This document shows positions 35,036 through 46,614 of a stretch of DNA of 64,000 nucleotides, piece after piece (position 1 is the first letter of the stretch; each line of letters opens with the position of its first letter). Source of the DNA: Adiantum capillus-veneris (taxonomy: Eukaryota; Streptophyta; Polypodiopsida; Polypodiales; Pteridaceae); contig CM043958.1 in the NCBI GenBank assembly GCA_014529385.2, positions 157,830,793-157,894,792 on the forward strand. The letters are read 5' to 3'. The position numbers and the translations under genes were made by a program. The notes beneath the pieces are model-generated. The model was not told where the DNA came from and ran no database searches. It worked only from the letters and a program-made list of their open reading frames with translations.

Positions 35036-36900
35036 AAATGTGCTTTTAAAATTCCATAGTTAAATCAGGCTCCATACTTAACAAAGCTCCCACTCCACCC
35101 CCAATTCCAAGGGGGAACAACAATGAGGAGCTGATTATAGTGGAGAATTTTTCACAACTTGAGACCATTAAAGAGCCCTCCAAAGAAGTGCCAACACCAA
35201 AATACAAAGGCAAAGTTGTTCTTGTGCATGATACAAAAGAGGATTCACGACTTGAGGCTCTCATGCAAGTGGTGATTACATAATCAGTAGCAAGTGACGG
35301 CCCATTGAAACAAGTGGCAGAGGAATTACTCTTGAGATAGAGAAAGCTCTACTCCGGGATGGTATCTAAACCTATTTGAAAGAGGCACAAAGTGATAAAG
35401 ACTTTTGGTGAATAGGGCAATCAAAAAGTGGAAGAGAAGTCTCCAACTTCCACACCTACTATAACACTTGTGGCACCCCGCCTAGAAGCTCATCCAGTAA
35501 GCACTTTGCTGCCTAACCCACAAGAAGAGTCTTTGATTGACAATCCAACCAACAACCCAATGTTGGAAGAGCTTCACAAAGATCGACAAACACCCAAAAA
35601 TTAAACTAAAGATATTGAAGAGCTAAAGATGGAAACAAGAACTACCAAAAGTTTCCACACCACCACAATGGCAAAACTGATGGAATTTTTTACCCACATG
35701 GATCTCAAAGTTTGAGCTCTAAAGTAGAAAATAGCCAAATTATGGGGGAAAAGGAAAGGAGAAGCTCTACTAAGCACTCCAAGCAAACGAAGGGAGATAG
35801 ATGTGGCCATCGACAATATTTAACCATCTACTATCAATACAAGCCCCATCCTCTAACGCCTATTGCTATACGCTTGCTCGAGGGTGGAACCACAAAAGCC
35901 AATCCTAATATATCATATCAAGTAGGACAAAGAAGATCCCAAGCTCTCTCACCTTGACATTTTCGAAGGACATGGTCGAGCCGGACTTTGTCATTGCGGA
36001 TAGACAATTGCTTCAATGGTAGAACGAAGCTCAGAGAATGGCACCAACAACAAAGTGAACTTCTGTGGCTTGGCCGTACAAAAATATTGTAATGCAATAT
36101 CACTCTTAAAAGTTCAAAAGAAAGTATCTATAGTACAAAATGAAAAGCTCATAGCACAAAGCAGAAAGGCGACAGAGTGACTACAAACACAAGAAGTTCA
36201 AAACCTGCCTCACAAACAGATAATGCTAGACCTATCTGAAACCTACCTCGAACAGATAATGTAGACCTATCTAAAACCAATAAATCACTCCCAAAGCTGG
36301 CCAAGGAAAGGGAAGCACTCAAGGAGAAATTGGTAGTGGAAATGGGGGACAAAGACATAGCTAAAGAAGATGCCACCTCTAAACACGCTTTACTAGTGAT
36401 GGCTAAATGAAGATAGAGAGACACTATCCCACTAGAGCAAGAAGAGGTTGTTTGACTCCACCAAGAGAATTAAGAACTCAAAGCAAAGCTACAAGTTAAG
36501 GAAGAAGCCTTGTTAACCGAAGCTCAGGAGGTGGACAAACCCATAGTGCCATGAGACATTTCAGAAAGCTTCTTATACATACATTTTTGAGCTTAGGTCA
36601 CACATCATTGTTGGTGTCTTTGTAGATTTGAGGGCAAGGTTTGTTAGCTATTCCACCATAGATCTCAAAAGAATTCTCTCTACAATGCTGATCAACAAGG
36701 AGGAGAAGCAAAGATATCCAATTAGAAGAGGGGGCTAAAATAGCTTACATAGAGGCAACAAGCACACAAACTAACCTACAACTAGCCATCTCAAGGGAAA
36801 AAATGGCCAAGGAGGGGGAGAATGCTAGCTTCCAAGCCAGCAAAATCTATTTATTACCAAACTATTGTAGCCATAGTTGTAATTTATCTATTGAATGAAA
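35036..36900 (+). mobile_element. Decayed gag-like region, coiled-coil part
   Basis: Plus-strand coding-like sequence resumes (EELIIVENFSQLETIKEPSK, then KYKGKVVLVHDTKEDSRLE). It goes on as Lys/Glu/Leu-rich coiled-coil sequence to about 36830, with many stops. It resembles in style the regions at 3000-4550 and 61000-61900. Confidence 0.45.
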
Positions 36901-37735
36901 AGATCATTCGACATTTTTGTCTCCACTTCTATTGTAATTTTATTCTTTTTATAGATGTAAGTGAGTGTTCTCATTAGAGTGATAAAAAGGGCTTATAGAT
37001 TGTAAGTTATCCATATGTGGCACTTAATTTCAAGATTTGAGAACCATTTTGACTACTAAACCCCATTTTGACCTTTTAGCCAAGGTAGATGAGCCAACTT
37101 TTGTAAAATTGAATTAAGATTTTTGGATAATGAAGTGAGGACATTTTCAACTAAGTATCTCTCTTGATGAAATTTATCCGTGATTTTGTGAATGACATTG
37201 CTTCTAGGTGAATTTATTTTGCATTAACCTAAGTCTCTTGAGGTATTTCCTAGTTTTGGGCATGACCCTCCTCTTGATATGTTTGTTTGTTTTTCTCAAC
37301 TTATGATTTTGTTTTGCATTCCAAGAATAGGAGAGCTTGGAGTTTCCCTAATTGGAGCTACTATTGAGTGTATCAAAGGCAAAATCACACCTAGTAACAT
37401 TAGGTCTATTGATAAGAATGTGCTCTACTTTAAGAATGTGTAATGAGTTTAAGACCATAGATATGTCCTATTAAGTTTTTCCTACTTTTATAGCAAATTT
37501 GGTTCTGCTTGAAGCACTTTAGCTTAGTGAAATGTGTCTATAGAGGTTACAACAATGAGAGTAGCTTTTGGTGATTAACACTCACAAGAGATTGACAATT
37601 GATTGGAGTAATTTGTGAATTGGTTTTTTGAGGGCTTCAAAACCTCATAGCCTCCATGCACTAGTTGGGTCAAATATGTCCCATGGTTTGACACTTATGT
37701 GTGTGATTCTAACTATGATTTCAATAGGATAGAGG
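36901..37735. other. No gene seen
   Basis: AT-rich spacer between gag-like and pol-like remnants. No motif recognised. Confidence 0.35.
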
Positions 37736-40400
37736 TAGTTTGGGAGATCCCTTAACAAAATTTGAATTGGATGAAGATATACAAAGTGATGCTATTAGTG
37801 TTCTAATCCATGACAAGCAGTATAAATTTCAAAATAGAAAAATAGTGGTACAACAAGTTATGTGGGAGTTAAAAGAGCCTAGGAATACCTGATGGAGTAG
37901 AAGATGCCAAACACATAGATTTAGCTCTACTAGTTGAAGATCTAAAACCTGTACACATTGCCATAGACTTATCCCAAAGGAGGAAGAAATTTTTATCAAA
38001 ACCCTAAAGGAATATATACATGTATTTGCTTGGTCCTATAAGGGCATGAAAGTGATGGATCCAAAGATTGATGAACTTATGGATTAAAGGTCATATAAAT
38101 ATAATGAAACCTTTGTTAAGGAGGATTTAAAGAAGCTTAGATCGTTTACAAGATCAAACAAACGGATTGGATATCTTCAATTGTGGTAGTGCCCAAGAAG
38201 AATGGTAAATTGAGAGTTTGTATGAATCTCGAGAACCTAACCATGCGAGATAACTATCCTCTTTTGATTATTGAACATTTCTTAGAGAGGACAACAAGAT
38301 AGGAAGCATACAAATTCTTAGACGGATTTTTGGAGTATAACCACTTGGCTATACACCCTAAGGATCAATATGATTACCTTTCCTGTAGATTGATGCATTT
38401 TTGCATATAGAGTCATGCCATATGGATTGAGCAATGCTTTAGAAACATTTTAAAGGCTAATGATTCATGCATTCAACAATTATTTACAAATATTCTTAGA
38501 ATCTTACATGGATAACTTGTGTTTTCATTCTTCATAGAGAGATGATCATCTTTATCATTCAAGAATTGTCTTTGAGAAGTGTAGGCTATATCTAGGATCT
38601 ACTTAAATCCAAAAAGCTGTGTATTTATGGTACAACAAGGCAAAGTTCTTAGACATTTAATGTTAAAGAATGGGATATCAAAGGATCTTGAAAAGATCAA
38701 GTCAAATAATGCAATTCTTTAAATGCACAATAGTTTGTGAAGTACAAGCATTCACAAGGACATTGTGGATATTATCAAAGATATTAATTAATCCTCTTTA
38801 TGGATTAATTACTAACTTCAAATGGATTGATAAATGCAAGGAGAGTCTTTTAAAAAACTAGAAGATGCATTGATATCAACTACTATATTGAAAACAAAAG
38901 ATTGGAATACAAAATTTTGGCATTATCTACAAATCCACATTTCTTGTGGATCATGAGGTCATCCTCTGCTTAGTTAATAAACCATGTAATACAAGAAGGA
39001 TAGCTAGATGATTTATCTTATTATTGGAATTCAATTTTTTGGTTGTGGTAAAGAAGAGTAAAAAACATATAAGAGTTGATCTTCTATTTAGAATTAAGCA
39101 CCACAAGGGGTAGATGATGATCTATTAAGGGATTTGCCTTTTCTTTATTGAGATGGTACCAAGATGGTTAGAAAATATTGTGTATTTAATGAATATTTTA
39201 CAATTTGACATTGAGCTTCCATTACCATTAACTCCCAAAATTATTGAACAAATTGTCATGCACAAACTAATGTAGGAAGGCTGTACACATAAACTCCTAC
39301 TGGAATATTACTTGTATATGTCTAGAAACTTAGAAGCAAAGTTTTTACTTGAGTCAAGCTCACAAAAAAATGACAAGTCTGCTTTTTGCAAAAGATTTGA
39401 CTTTTAAGTGACTAAAATGGTTGGGTGTATAGTAGCCATCAATGAAATAAGATATCCATGGATACGTAGAACAAGGCAAATAGTGTTGTAAGGTATCTCA
39501 TATACCATCCACCACAATATTTTAGTTTGTAGTGGTGCCTAAATGGGGTCAATATCTAGTGGAGTTCCTTTCAAGAAAAACTTTTCCTAAACCATTCAGT
39601 AAACAGAGACAAAAATCTATTGAGACCGAGGCTCAAAACTCTAATTAATTGGAGGACTATTGTATGGGTGGGGTAAGGACCAATAGCTTCACTAATGTAC
39701 TCGTGAAGAAAATATTTCTCCTATCCTAGAGCAAGTATGCATGAGATTAATCATCCAAGTCATCTTTCAGTGGAAAAAATAGGCAGATCAGTCATGATGG
39801 ATGAAATTTGGTAGCTGAGTCTATTCTTATTATAAAGATTAAGTAAAACAATGTGATGCATACAAAGGGCTACAATGCTACATCAAAAGGATAATACGCC
39901 ATTGAGACTTATGATGATCGCATGAGCTTTTGCCAAATGGAGCATAGACTTTGTGTGCCCACACAACCTCTATCATATAGAAGACAAGCTCAATGTATCA
40001 TTGTATCCACAAGTTATCTGACAAAGTGTACTGAAGCAAAAGCCATAAGGAAAAATGATGCTAGGACTGTAGCTTTTTTCTTGTGATATCCTTTAACAAT
40101 ATAGATAATCAATGACAAGGGGACAGCTTTGGAATGAAGTGATTGAATGCTTGTTAAATGAGTTCATGATCCTTCACAAAAAGTTTGCATCTAATCACCC
40201 ATAAGAGAACACCTAGGTTGAACATAGAAGGCTCTGTCTTCATGAAGATTTTCAATTTAGAAATAATAGACTGGAAAAGCATTATGGTAATAAAGAATGA
40301 CCTACAAAATTGCCTTGAATACTGCATAACCCAATTTAGGCTACAAATTCAATGCCATATTATCAATGAAATTGTTATTGCCTACTTTGAGAGTAGCACA
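37736..40400 (+). mobile_element. Decayed Ty3/gypsy pol (RT, RNase H, integrase)
   Basis: Plus-strand remnants in pol order. The segment before RT has the EEEIFIKTLKEYIHVFAWSY-type lead-in (38000-38035). RT palm follows: IFAYRVMPYGLSNA (near 38400-38450) and a decayed YMDN at the catalytic box (FLESYMDNLCFHS near 38500; YMDD expected). A short open stretch 38670-38861 has the post-RT region (LINPLYGLITNFKWIDKCKESL). Integrase core pieces appear near 39930-40150: AKWSIDF for the first Asp, a SYLTKCTEAKAIRKNDA strand, then NDKGTALE. Stops and shifts are very frequent. It is much older than the element at 19764-31943. Confidence 0.75.
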
Positions 40401-40796
40401 TAAAGTTGAACGGATTGGACATGAATTGTTTGATTACATTGGAAGAATTCAAGAAACTATAAAAAGACTTGCAACTATTGCTCAATCTTTACACAAGAGC
40501 AAAAATAGCTCTTTGATTCTCACTGATACTGAAAGAGTTCAAGAAGGGGGGACCTAGTTAGGAACTTATTCCAAATCTCAAAATAAAGGAAATGGAATGT
40601 TCATTATAGAAGATGTCTTGCCAAGTGGGTCCATTAACTAGGTGCTTTGGATGGAGATATAATGGCCAAATGATTAGTGGATGCCAATCACATAAATATC
40701 ATATGCTGCTAATCAATGATATGTCAAATAGATGACATGCAGCCAAGGAGTGAAAGCTATGGAAGTAGTAAGTGAGAAATAAGCTCAAGAAGAAGC

Positions 40797-41042
40797 TTGT
40801 ATTACGATTTGAAGCATAAAGCACTACAACAAAGAGAAGTTCAACTAGTTGTAGATATAAGTCAAATCCAAGTAGCAAATGAATTTCTTAAGGGTATAAA
40901 TGTTAAAATTCATGTAGGCTTGGCTACACGTTATACAAGAAGAGCTCTAGTGGATACTAGTGCAACAATGAATCTTTTGAACTACACACCTTATTTTGGC
41001 ATGACAACAAAGATGATGAAGCCATTTTACATGAATTTGTGA
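40797..41042 (+). mobile_element. Aspartic-protease-like remnant
   Basis: An 81-codon open stretch with YTRRALVDTSATMNLLNY. DTSA in this setting looks like a degraded retropepsin DTGA/DSGA followed by the usual N-(L/I) pair. It lies after integrase, so it belongs to another element than 37736-40400. The DNA transposon at 41050 begins directly behind it. Confidence 0.5.
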
Positions 41043-41049
41043 ACCACCA

Positions 41050-41117
41050 CATTATGAGAAATATGAACCTTGCATGGGCCTTGTAAGGAATCCTAATTTT
41101 TAGGGATTAAGGCTAAT
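41050..41117 (+). repeat. Left terminal inverted repeat (imperfect)
   Basis: Pairs with 50505-50557. The outermost 20 bases match at 18 positions; after an 18-base insertion on this side, GGGATTAAGG.TAAT is shared. Confidence 0.55.
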
Positions 41118-41469
41118 GTTGTGTGGGGTTTAGGGGGCAAGGGCATTGAAAAAGGTAGTTTTGAGTAGGCTTTTCTAACCTTTTTTTTAGACAAATGTAG
41201 GATGTGGACCTAAAGGGTTGCTTTCTCTCTCTAGCTTTTTTTAAAGTGAAGGAAGCATAGGGGTGTGTCCACATCAGCAATTCCGTGGGTCAAAAAGAGT
41301 AAAAATTTGACTTTTTTTTAAAAAAAATCATTTTTATTTGTTTTTTACTTAAAACTCCCTCCCAACATATATACATATCCAAAAATCATTTTTTGACCCA
41401 TTTTTTAACCCACAAGCTTAGAAAGTCCATTTTTTCAAAAATCTTTTCCCCCAAAAAGTAATAAACATT

Positions 41470-41635
41470 TTGTTCTCTCCTCCTCCTCCCTCCTCCCTCC
41501 TCCCTCCTCTCTCCCTCTCCCTCTCCTCTCCCTCTCTGCCCCTACCTTCCTCCTCCTCCCCACTCTCTCTCTCCCCTCCCTCCCTCCTTCTCTCCTCCCA
41601 TCCTGCTCGGCCTCTCTACCCTTCCCCCTCTATCT
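41470..41635 (+). promoter_or_regulatory. Long polypyrimidine tract before the transposase start
   Basis: About 160 bp almost only of C and T (CTCCTC, CTCTCC units), ending 34 bp before the ATG at 41669. It resembles the Y-patch regions of plant core promoters, but is unusually long. It could also be a low-complexity repeat. Confidence 0.6.
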
Positions 41636-41668
41636 TTTCATCATTTGCTTCCTCACGCAACAGCTTCC

Positions 41669-44619
41669 ATGGTGCTCACGGACATCACAAATGGTTTGCT
41701 TCCACCACCACGTACTCCGCACACCAAAAGCATACATATTCGCTTACCCACGGCATTTGCACCGAAGACCACTAGTGAAGGTGATCAAAGGTCATCACAG
41801 GAACATTGCACCGCTTGTGAGACCAATGTTGACATTTGGGTGGATGGTCATTTGTACCCTTACGATCCTATAAGCCGCTTCCATCCACCGTTTAATGGCC
41901 TTTCCACATTTCTTCAATTTCTTGGGAGGGGAGAAGCAGGCTTGTTAGGCTATTGCAAGCGGCTGTGTATGGATGCAGGTGCTTCTTTGCATATGTGGAT
42001 GCACGAATGTTAAGCTCTTCACCTCAAGACGACGGCATTACAAGAGAGTGTTGCCTCTTCGGAGAGGGTAGTTAAAAGTCTTGAACAACAAATGCAAGAA
42101 AAGGAGTCCCACATCCAGAAGCTTACCAACACCATCACATACTTGAAAGAAACACCCCTTGGTGCAAGGGAACGCAAACGCCCGTATTCATCCATTGAAA
42201 CTCTTGCACATTCCGGAGAAGCACGCAAACGACGAGTTATAGCCACAAGGTGATTTGGTCTTTACTTACATGCTGCATTCTTACTTCACACTATTTTCTA
42301 ACATTTATGTTTATTTGTTGCTAGAAACTTTATCCAGGAGGCATGCGGTGGAACAAGCCAAGATAATTGAGTCAACCTTCTCACTAGTTCTCTCAAGACC
42401 GAGGACGTTATTTCTATCTTACAATCACCTGGAGGTAAGCACATTAAGGATGCAGTCACCAAGGACCTTATGCGTAAATTAAGAAATGTGGTTAATGATG
42501 ATGACGTTCAACAAGCTTGTGATGAGGCTAGAATCAGCACCAAAGCCTATCATGTTATTTTTCAACTCCTAAAGGATGCCCTCAAAGAACATGGCATTGT
42601 GGAAAACCTATTTCCCGTTCCTCACAAGGTCAAGCTCGCAAAGAAGGCCACAAACGAAGATGTGTTCTCCCGCATTGGGACATACCTACACATTGAGGAC
42701 ACAATGTCAACTTCCCTTTATGCTTCGTGCGCAACAAAGACAAGGGGAAAAGGTAAGAAACAATCCATAAGACCTTCGAATAAGGGCTTTCCTTACACAA
42801 TGTGGAACAATATTATCGTGGATCTTAGAAGGCTTCAAGAAGCCATGCTTAGATTTTACGAGTTACCAGAAGAAGGTGACACACTTTACTTTTTTCTTTG
42901 GTATTATTCTTTTCATAGAAGCTGAAGTTTAAGGTCTTAGCACTATTTATTTTGTAGTGCTTGGCACAAAAGTCGCTTTTGTGCTGAAACTCGATGAGTG
43001 TCAAATAGTGAAAGGCCGAAGGTTAGAGAGGCTAAGTGTCACTCTAATGAACGAGGCCCTTCTGCAAACCAAGCGAAGGGATTCAGTCGAGCCATATCCC
43101 ACCCTATCTTTTAGCGTGCAATCAGAGAAAGACATTTGGTGGTTGGGTGCTATTGAGGTGCCCAAAAAGACCAATGGAGTACTTTCGTGGATTTTTGAGA
43201 GAACTCCATGGATCACAGAAGTAATACACTCCCAAATTGCAGGTCAGAAGTTGGAGATTGAGGGCTTTGGTAGTTATGATGTGGAGTGGCACTTAGGTGG
43301 GGATTTGAAGACCATAGAGTGTTTGCTTGGCTGCAAACAAGGGGCTTCTTCTCTCATGCCTTTTCCATTTTGCACTCGAGGGTACAAACCTAATGGACAA
43401 AAATCACATAAGAGCATTGCAAAGGCCAGTTACATGCTTCCATGGCAAGGGCATGGAGAACAAGGGTTAGATTGTCATGATGTCGGAGATAAAGGTAGAG
43501 AATGGGAAGCGTCTATTCTGAGATGTCCCATGCTCAATGCCCCAGACCGTGATCAAAAGGACCACACTTGGAATCCAATCTTTCGATTTCCTCTATCGAA
43601 TGTACATTTTTGTACATTACACGCATTCATGCGTATTTTTGATAGGCTATTGAAGCTCCACATTGACTATGCTTTCACAATGAAACCGTTGGAAAAGTCC
43701 CAGGAAGCGATCGAAAGAGTGGAGGTACTCTTGAATTCCATTGGCTGTCACGGTGGAAATGTGTCTATAGTTGCTGCAAAGAACACAGGGGAGGCCCATG
43801 AAATTGCTCAACAAGTGTCAATGAGTGGACAAAAAGCTAGACACTTTTTGAAGAAAGTTTCCCAAGGAAAGCCAAGTCGATATGATGCTCAAAGCAGCTC
43901 CAACCAGCAGGCAGGTAACCTTTGGGAGCTTTGGAAGGAGTTATGCAAAGCTACTACTGACAATGATTCAAATGGCGAGCTTGCAAACAAGCGCAAGCAA
44001 GTTTGGACCCATTTTGATAAAATGGTCAAGCTTATGAGCCTTAACAGCACAACAGAAGAACAACGGCAATCATTTCAAGAAGCTTTGGTGGATTTTACCA
44101 AGGTCTTCACCCTTTCTTGGGGTGAAAATAACATCACACATTACATGGTAAGTCATTCATGGTGTATTCATTACAAGGGATTGTTTTTATTTACTAATGT
44201 GGATCGTTTGCTCATGTGAACAGCATATCTTGTTTGCGCATGGTGCATTTTTTATGCACAAGTATGGATCACTTGAAATTTTTAGCACTCAAGGCATGTA
44301 GAAGTCCCATTATTGAGCAAGGGGAGTGTACTTCAAAAATACTCGACATGGTGGTGGAATGGTGCAATCCAATAATTTGGAGGAGATGTTCAACTGGTTT
44401 TTTCACACAACATTTGCTCGTAAGCTCACAATGGAGCGTGCGCGACAATCCAAGATTGCTATTGAAGTGCGCAAATGGAGTCGTCAAGAGCATAGCAACA
44501 AGTGGCAAATGTCGCAAGGTCCCACCAAGCATGCTGCATGGAGGCGATGCAGAGTGCGACAAGGATCAAAGTGGATACTGCGCGAGTCACCAAACGTGAA
44601 CGCAGGGTCCAACTCTTAG
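41669..44619 (+). pseudogene. DDE-type transposase, spliced, four stops
   Basis: Four exons can be joined: 41669-42249, 42325-42875, 42958-44147, 44224-44619. All introns have GT..AG ends (one donor is GTAAGT). Exon lengths sum to 906 codons. Exon 1 has a Cys pair (CTAC) and a later coiled-coil, basic part. Exon 3 is open for over 390 codons and holds the catalytic-type motifs: KLDECQ (Asp at about residue 390), GGDLKTIECLLG followed by FPFC (Asp near 493, the 'GDxK..LLG...C' pattern of several DDE transposases), and LHAFMRIFDRLL. Exon 4 has YGSLEIFSTQG and VYFKNTRHGGG, a C-terminal motif also seen in such transposases. In-frame stops: TAA 42011, TGA 42368, TAG 44299, TGA 44314. The superfamily is not assigned. 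Confidence 0.7.
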
Positions 44620-44665
44620 CGACATGTTTATTTAAAAAATAATACTTCTTTTAAAAAAATTAGTG

Positions 44666-44701
44666 TGAACAGGGCCCTTTTTAAATGGGCCCTTATAAAT
44701 A
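44666..44701 (+). promoter_or_regulatory. Core promoter of the H3-like gene
   Basis: TATAAATA at 44694-44701, 58 bp before the ATG, is directly preceded by TGGGCCC (44686-44692). TGGGCC is a site-II (TCP-type) motif common in plant promoters of growth-related genes. The 19-base block CTTTTTAAATGGGCCCTTA (44677-44695) recurs near the right end of the transposon. Confidence 0.65.
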
Positions 44702-44758
44702 TTGCATGCTCTCATAAATCACTCATTTCTTAAGAACAGGTGAGCTCTTACCAACGAA

Positions 44759-45630
44759 ATGGCGCGCACCAAACAAACCGCGAAAGAGCATCCGCCTGCC
44801 AACAAAAACACCCTCCAAGGATGTGAGAAGCCGTCATGGCTTAAAGGCACAAGAAAACGGCCACGAACACTTGGCCGTTCCAGGAACTCTTCTGGTAGTG
44901 GGCATGGTGGTAGGGCACGAGAGTCATCAAGGACTGTTGAATCTCCACCTCCTCAAGATATAGCACCTAGAAAGAGAATGAAGCAACGTGCCCAGCGCTG
45001 GAGAGAATCAGAGGGCCAGCAAACATCAGAGTCCGATAGGGAGCAGCCGTCGCGCCCCCAATCACAAGCAGGACCATCCAGGACTCGGGTGGTCAATACA
45101 GACACCGAATCAGAGAGTGAGCCACCATGGCTGCGAGAAAAAATACCGCGCACACACTGGGTGGCCGTTGGGGGGAAGACCTTGCCTCAAGGCAAGGGAG
45201 CTCTCCCCACACGACAAGATCGGCAACCAAGGGAAGAGGAAGAATCAGAAGAGGCTGCAAAACCAGCCCCTAAGCATGTAAACAAACGCAAGTCTAAGTT
45301 TTTCAAGAAGCCTACACGCCGCCCGCCAGCAAATGTGCAAGTGCCCCCAAGACAACCGCAGCGGCGCCGAAAAATAGCAAGGGCATTTGCAGAAATCCGC
45401 CACTACCAGAAGACGACGGAGCTCTTGATTCGACGGAAGTGCTTCCAAGCTATGGAAATTAGTATAGAATGCAAGCAATAGCGCTAGAGGCTATTCAAGA
45501 AGCTACAGAGGCCAACATCATTTCAGTGTTGGAAGATACCAACCTATGTGCCATTCATGCAAAGCGAGTGACAATACAGCCAAAAGATATGCAGCTTGCA
45601 CGACGATTGCGACGAGACTTCGAGCATTAG
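44759..45630 (+). CDS. Histone H3-like protein with very long tail (frameshifted)
   Basis: The protein starts MARTKQTA, identical to H3 residues 1-7; the next residues (KEHPP) depart from H3, so K9 is lost. About 190 residues of Arg/Ser/Lys/Glu/Pro-rich sequence follow (for example [20 protein letters not shown], then an acidic EEEESEE and a basic KRKSKFFKK). The histone fold then appears: [15 protein letters not shown] (H3 alphaN/alpha1), a damaged stretch, [19 protein letters not shown] (alpha2) and [11 protein letters not shown] and [12 protein letters not shown] (loop 2 and alpha3), ending with TAG at 45628. Between Phe-Gln (H3 67-68) and the alpha2 start only 20 bases remain where 45 are expected. 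This 25-base loss shifts the frame: frame 1 ends at 45481 after 240 codons, and the remainder lies in another frame. No intron. It is a derived H3 variant carried by the transposon; activity of this copy is doubtful. Confidence 0.85.
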
Positions 45631-45730
45631 CCGAAGTTACCCCTCTTTTTGTATTGCACACCCTTATCTTTGTAATGATTTGACTTTCCAATGACAATAT
45701 GATCAACAGTTGTGTCTACTCTGTCTATTA

Positions 45731-46495
45731 TCTTTGTAATTTCAAGTTCTGTATATAATTGCAGTCAATTTCAGTAAATTTGTGCATTTTAAGTACCCTT
45801 AGGGGTAGATAAGCCTACAAGGGGCAGAAAAAGGCCTGGCCACAAGGGCGCGCAAATGGCCCATCCATCAGTTCCCTTGTGGCCAGGCCTTTTTCTGCCC
45901 CTTGTAGGCTTATCTACCCCCAAGGGTACTTAAAATAACCAAATTTACTAAAACCTATTGGTTTTGCATCAATATTTTATATGGATCCTTATGGACACCT
46001 TTTTTTGGTCATTTCAAGCTTTGAATTCCTTATAGGATATCAAAACAAATAACATATTGTGAAACCAAGTGTCCAATGTAATTTGACTTTTTGGTGCAAG
46101 GGTGTAGTAGGTAGAGCTAAAGCAAGTGATAGTTTGCTGGAAACTTCATTTCATAATTGATTTGAGCTTTTCTAGTGTCCTTGAGTGTGAACATATACTG
46201 GAATTGCCATAAAAAGGTTGCATTTAAATGAATGATGCAAAACCAATCCATTGCAATAAATTTGTGCTTTTTAAGTACCCTAGGGGGTAGATTGGCCTAT
46301 AAGGGGCAAAAAAATGCCTGGCCACAAGGGCGCACAAATGGCCCATCCAAAACTGATGGATGGGCCATTTGCGCACCCTTGTGGCCATGCATTTTTTGCC
46401 CCTTATGGGCTAATCTAACCCCCTAGGGTACTTAAAAATCACAATTATACTCAAATTGACTGCAATTACATACCTTGAAATAACAAAGTAAAAAA
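45731..46495. repeat. Nested palindrome between convergent genes
   Basis: Outer inverted repeat: arms of about 245-265 bp (45731-45974 and 46231-46495) around a spacer of about 256 bp. Each arm itself holds a hairpin. Hairpin 1: 45791-45848 against 45874-45931, 58-base arms with one mismatch. Hairpin 2: 46271-46348 against 46358-46435, 78-base arms with a few mismatches. Both begin AAGTACCCT and carry GGCCCAT in the loop or at the stem tip. The palindrome lies between the 3' ends of the H3-like gene (stop 45630) and gene C (stop 46615), so both transcripts could end in the same foldback sequence. Alternatively it is a foldback MITE pair. Confidence 0.9.
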
Positions 46496-46614
46496 ACAAT
46501 TCATATCACCAATTGAAACAATTTTCAAGATTGACAAATCAGATTGAAAAGAATTTGCAATATAGAGAGACAATTTCAAATTTTTTTTATTCCTTCTAGC
46601 ACGGTGATTTTACA

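Noticed and set aside
44759-44782. ARTKQTA as a chance match
   Set aside because: Chance was considered, but the same gene ends with an unmistakable H3 histone fold in the same orientation, so I kept the H3 interpretation.
45791-46435. Hairpins as tRNA genes or a CRISPR-like array
   Set aside because: The stems are 58 and 78 bases long with no cloverleaf, and only two related units exist without regular spacers.
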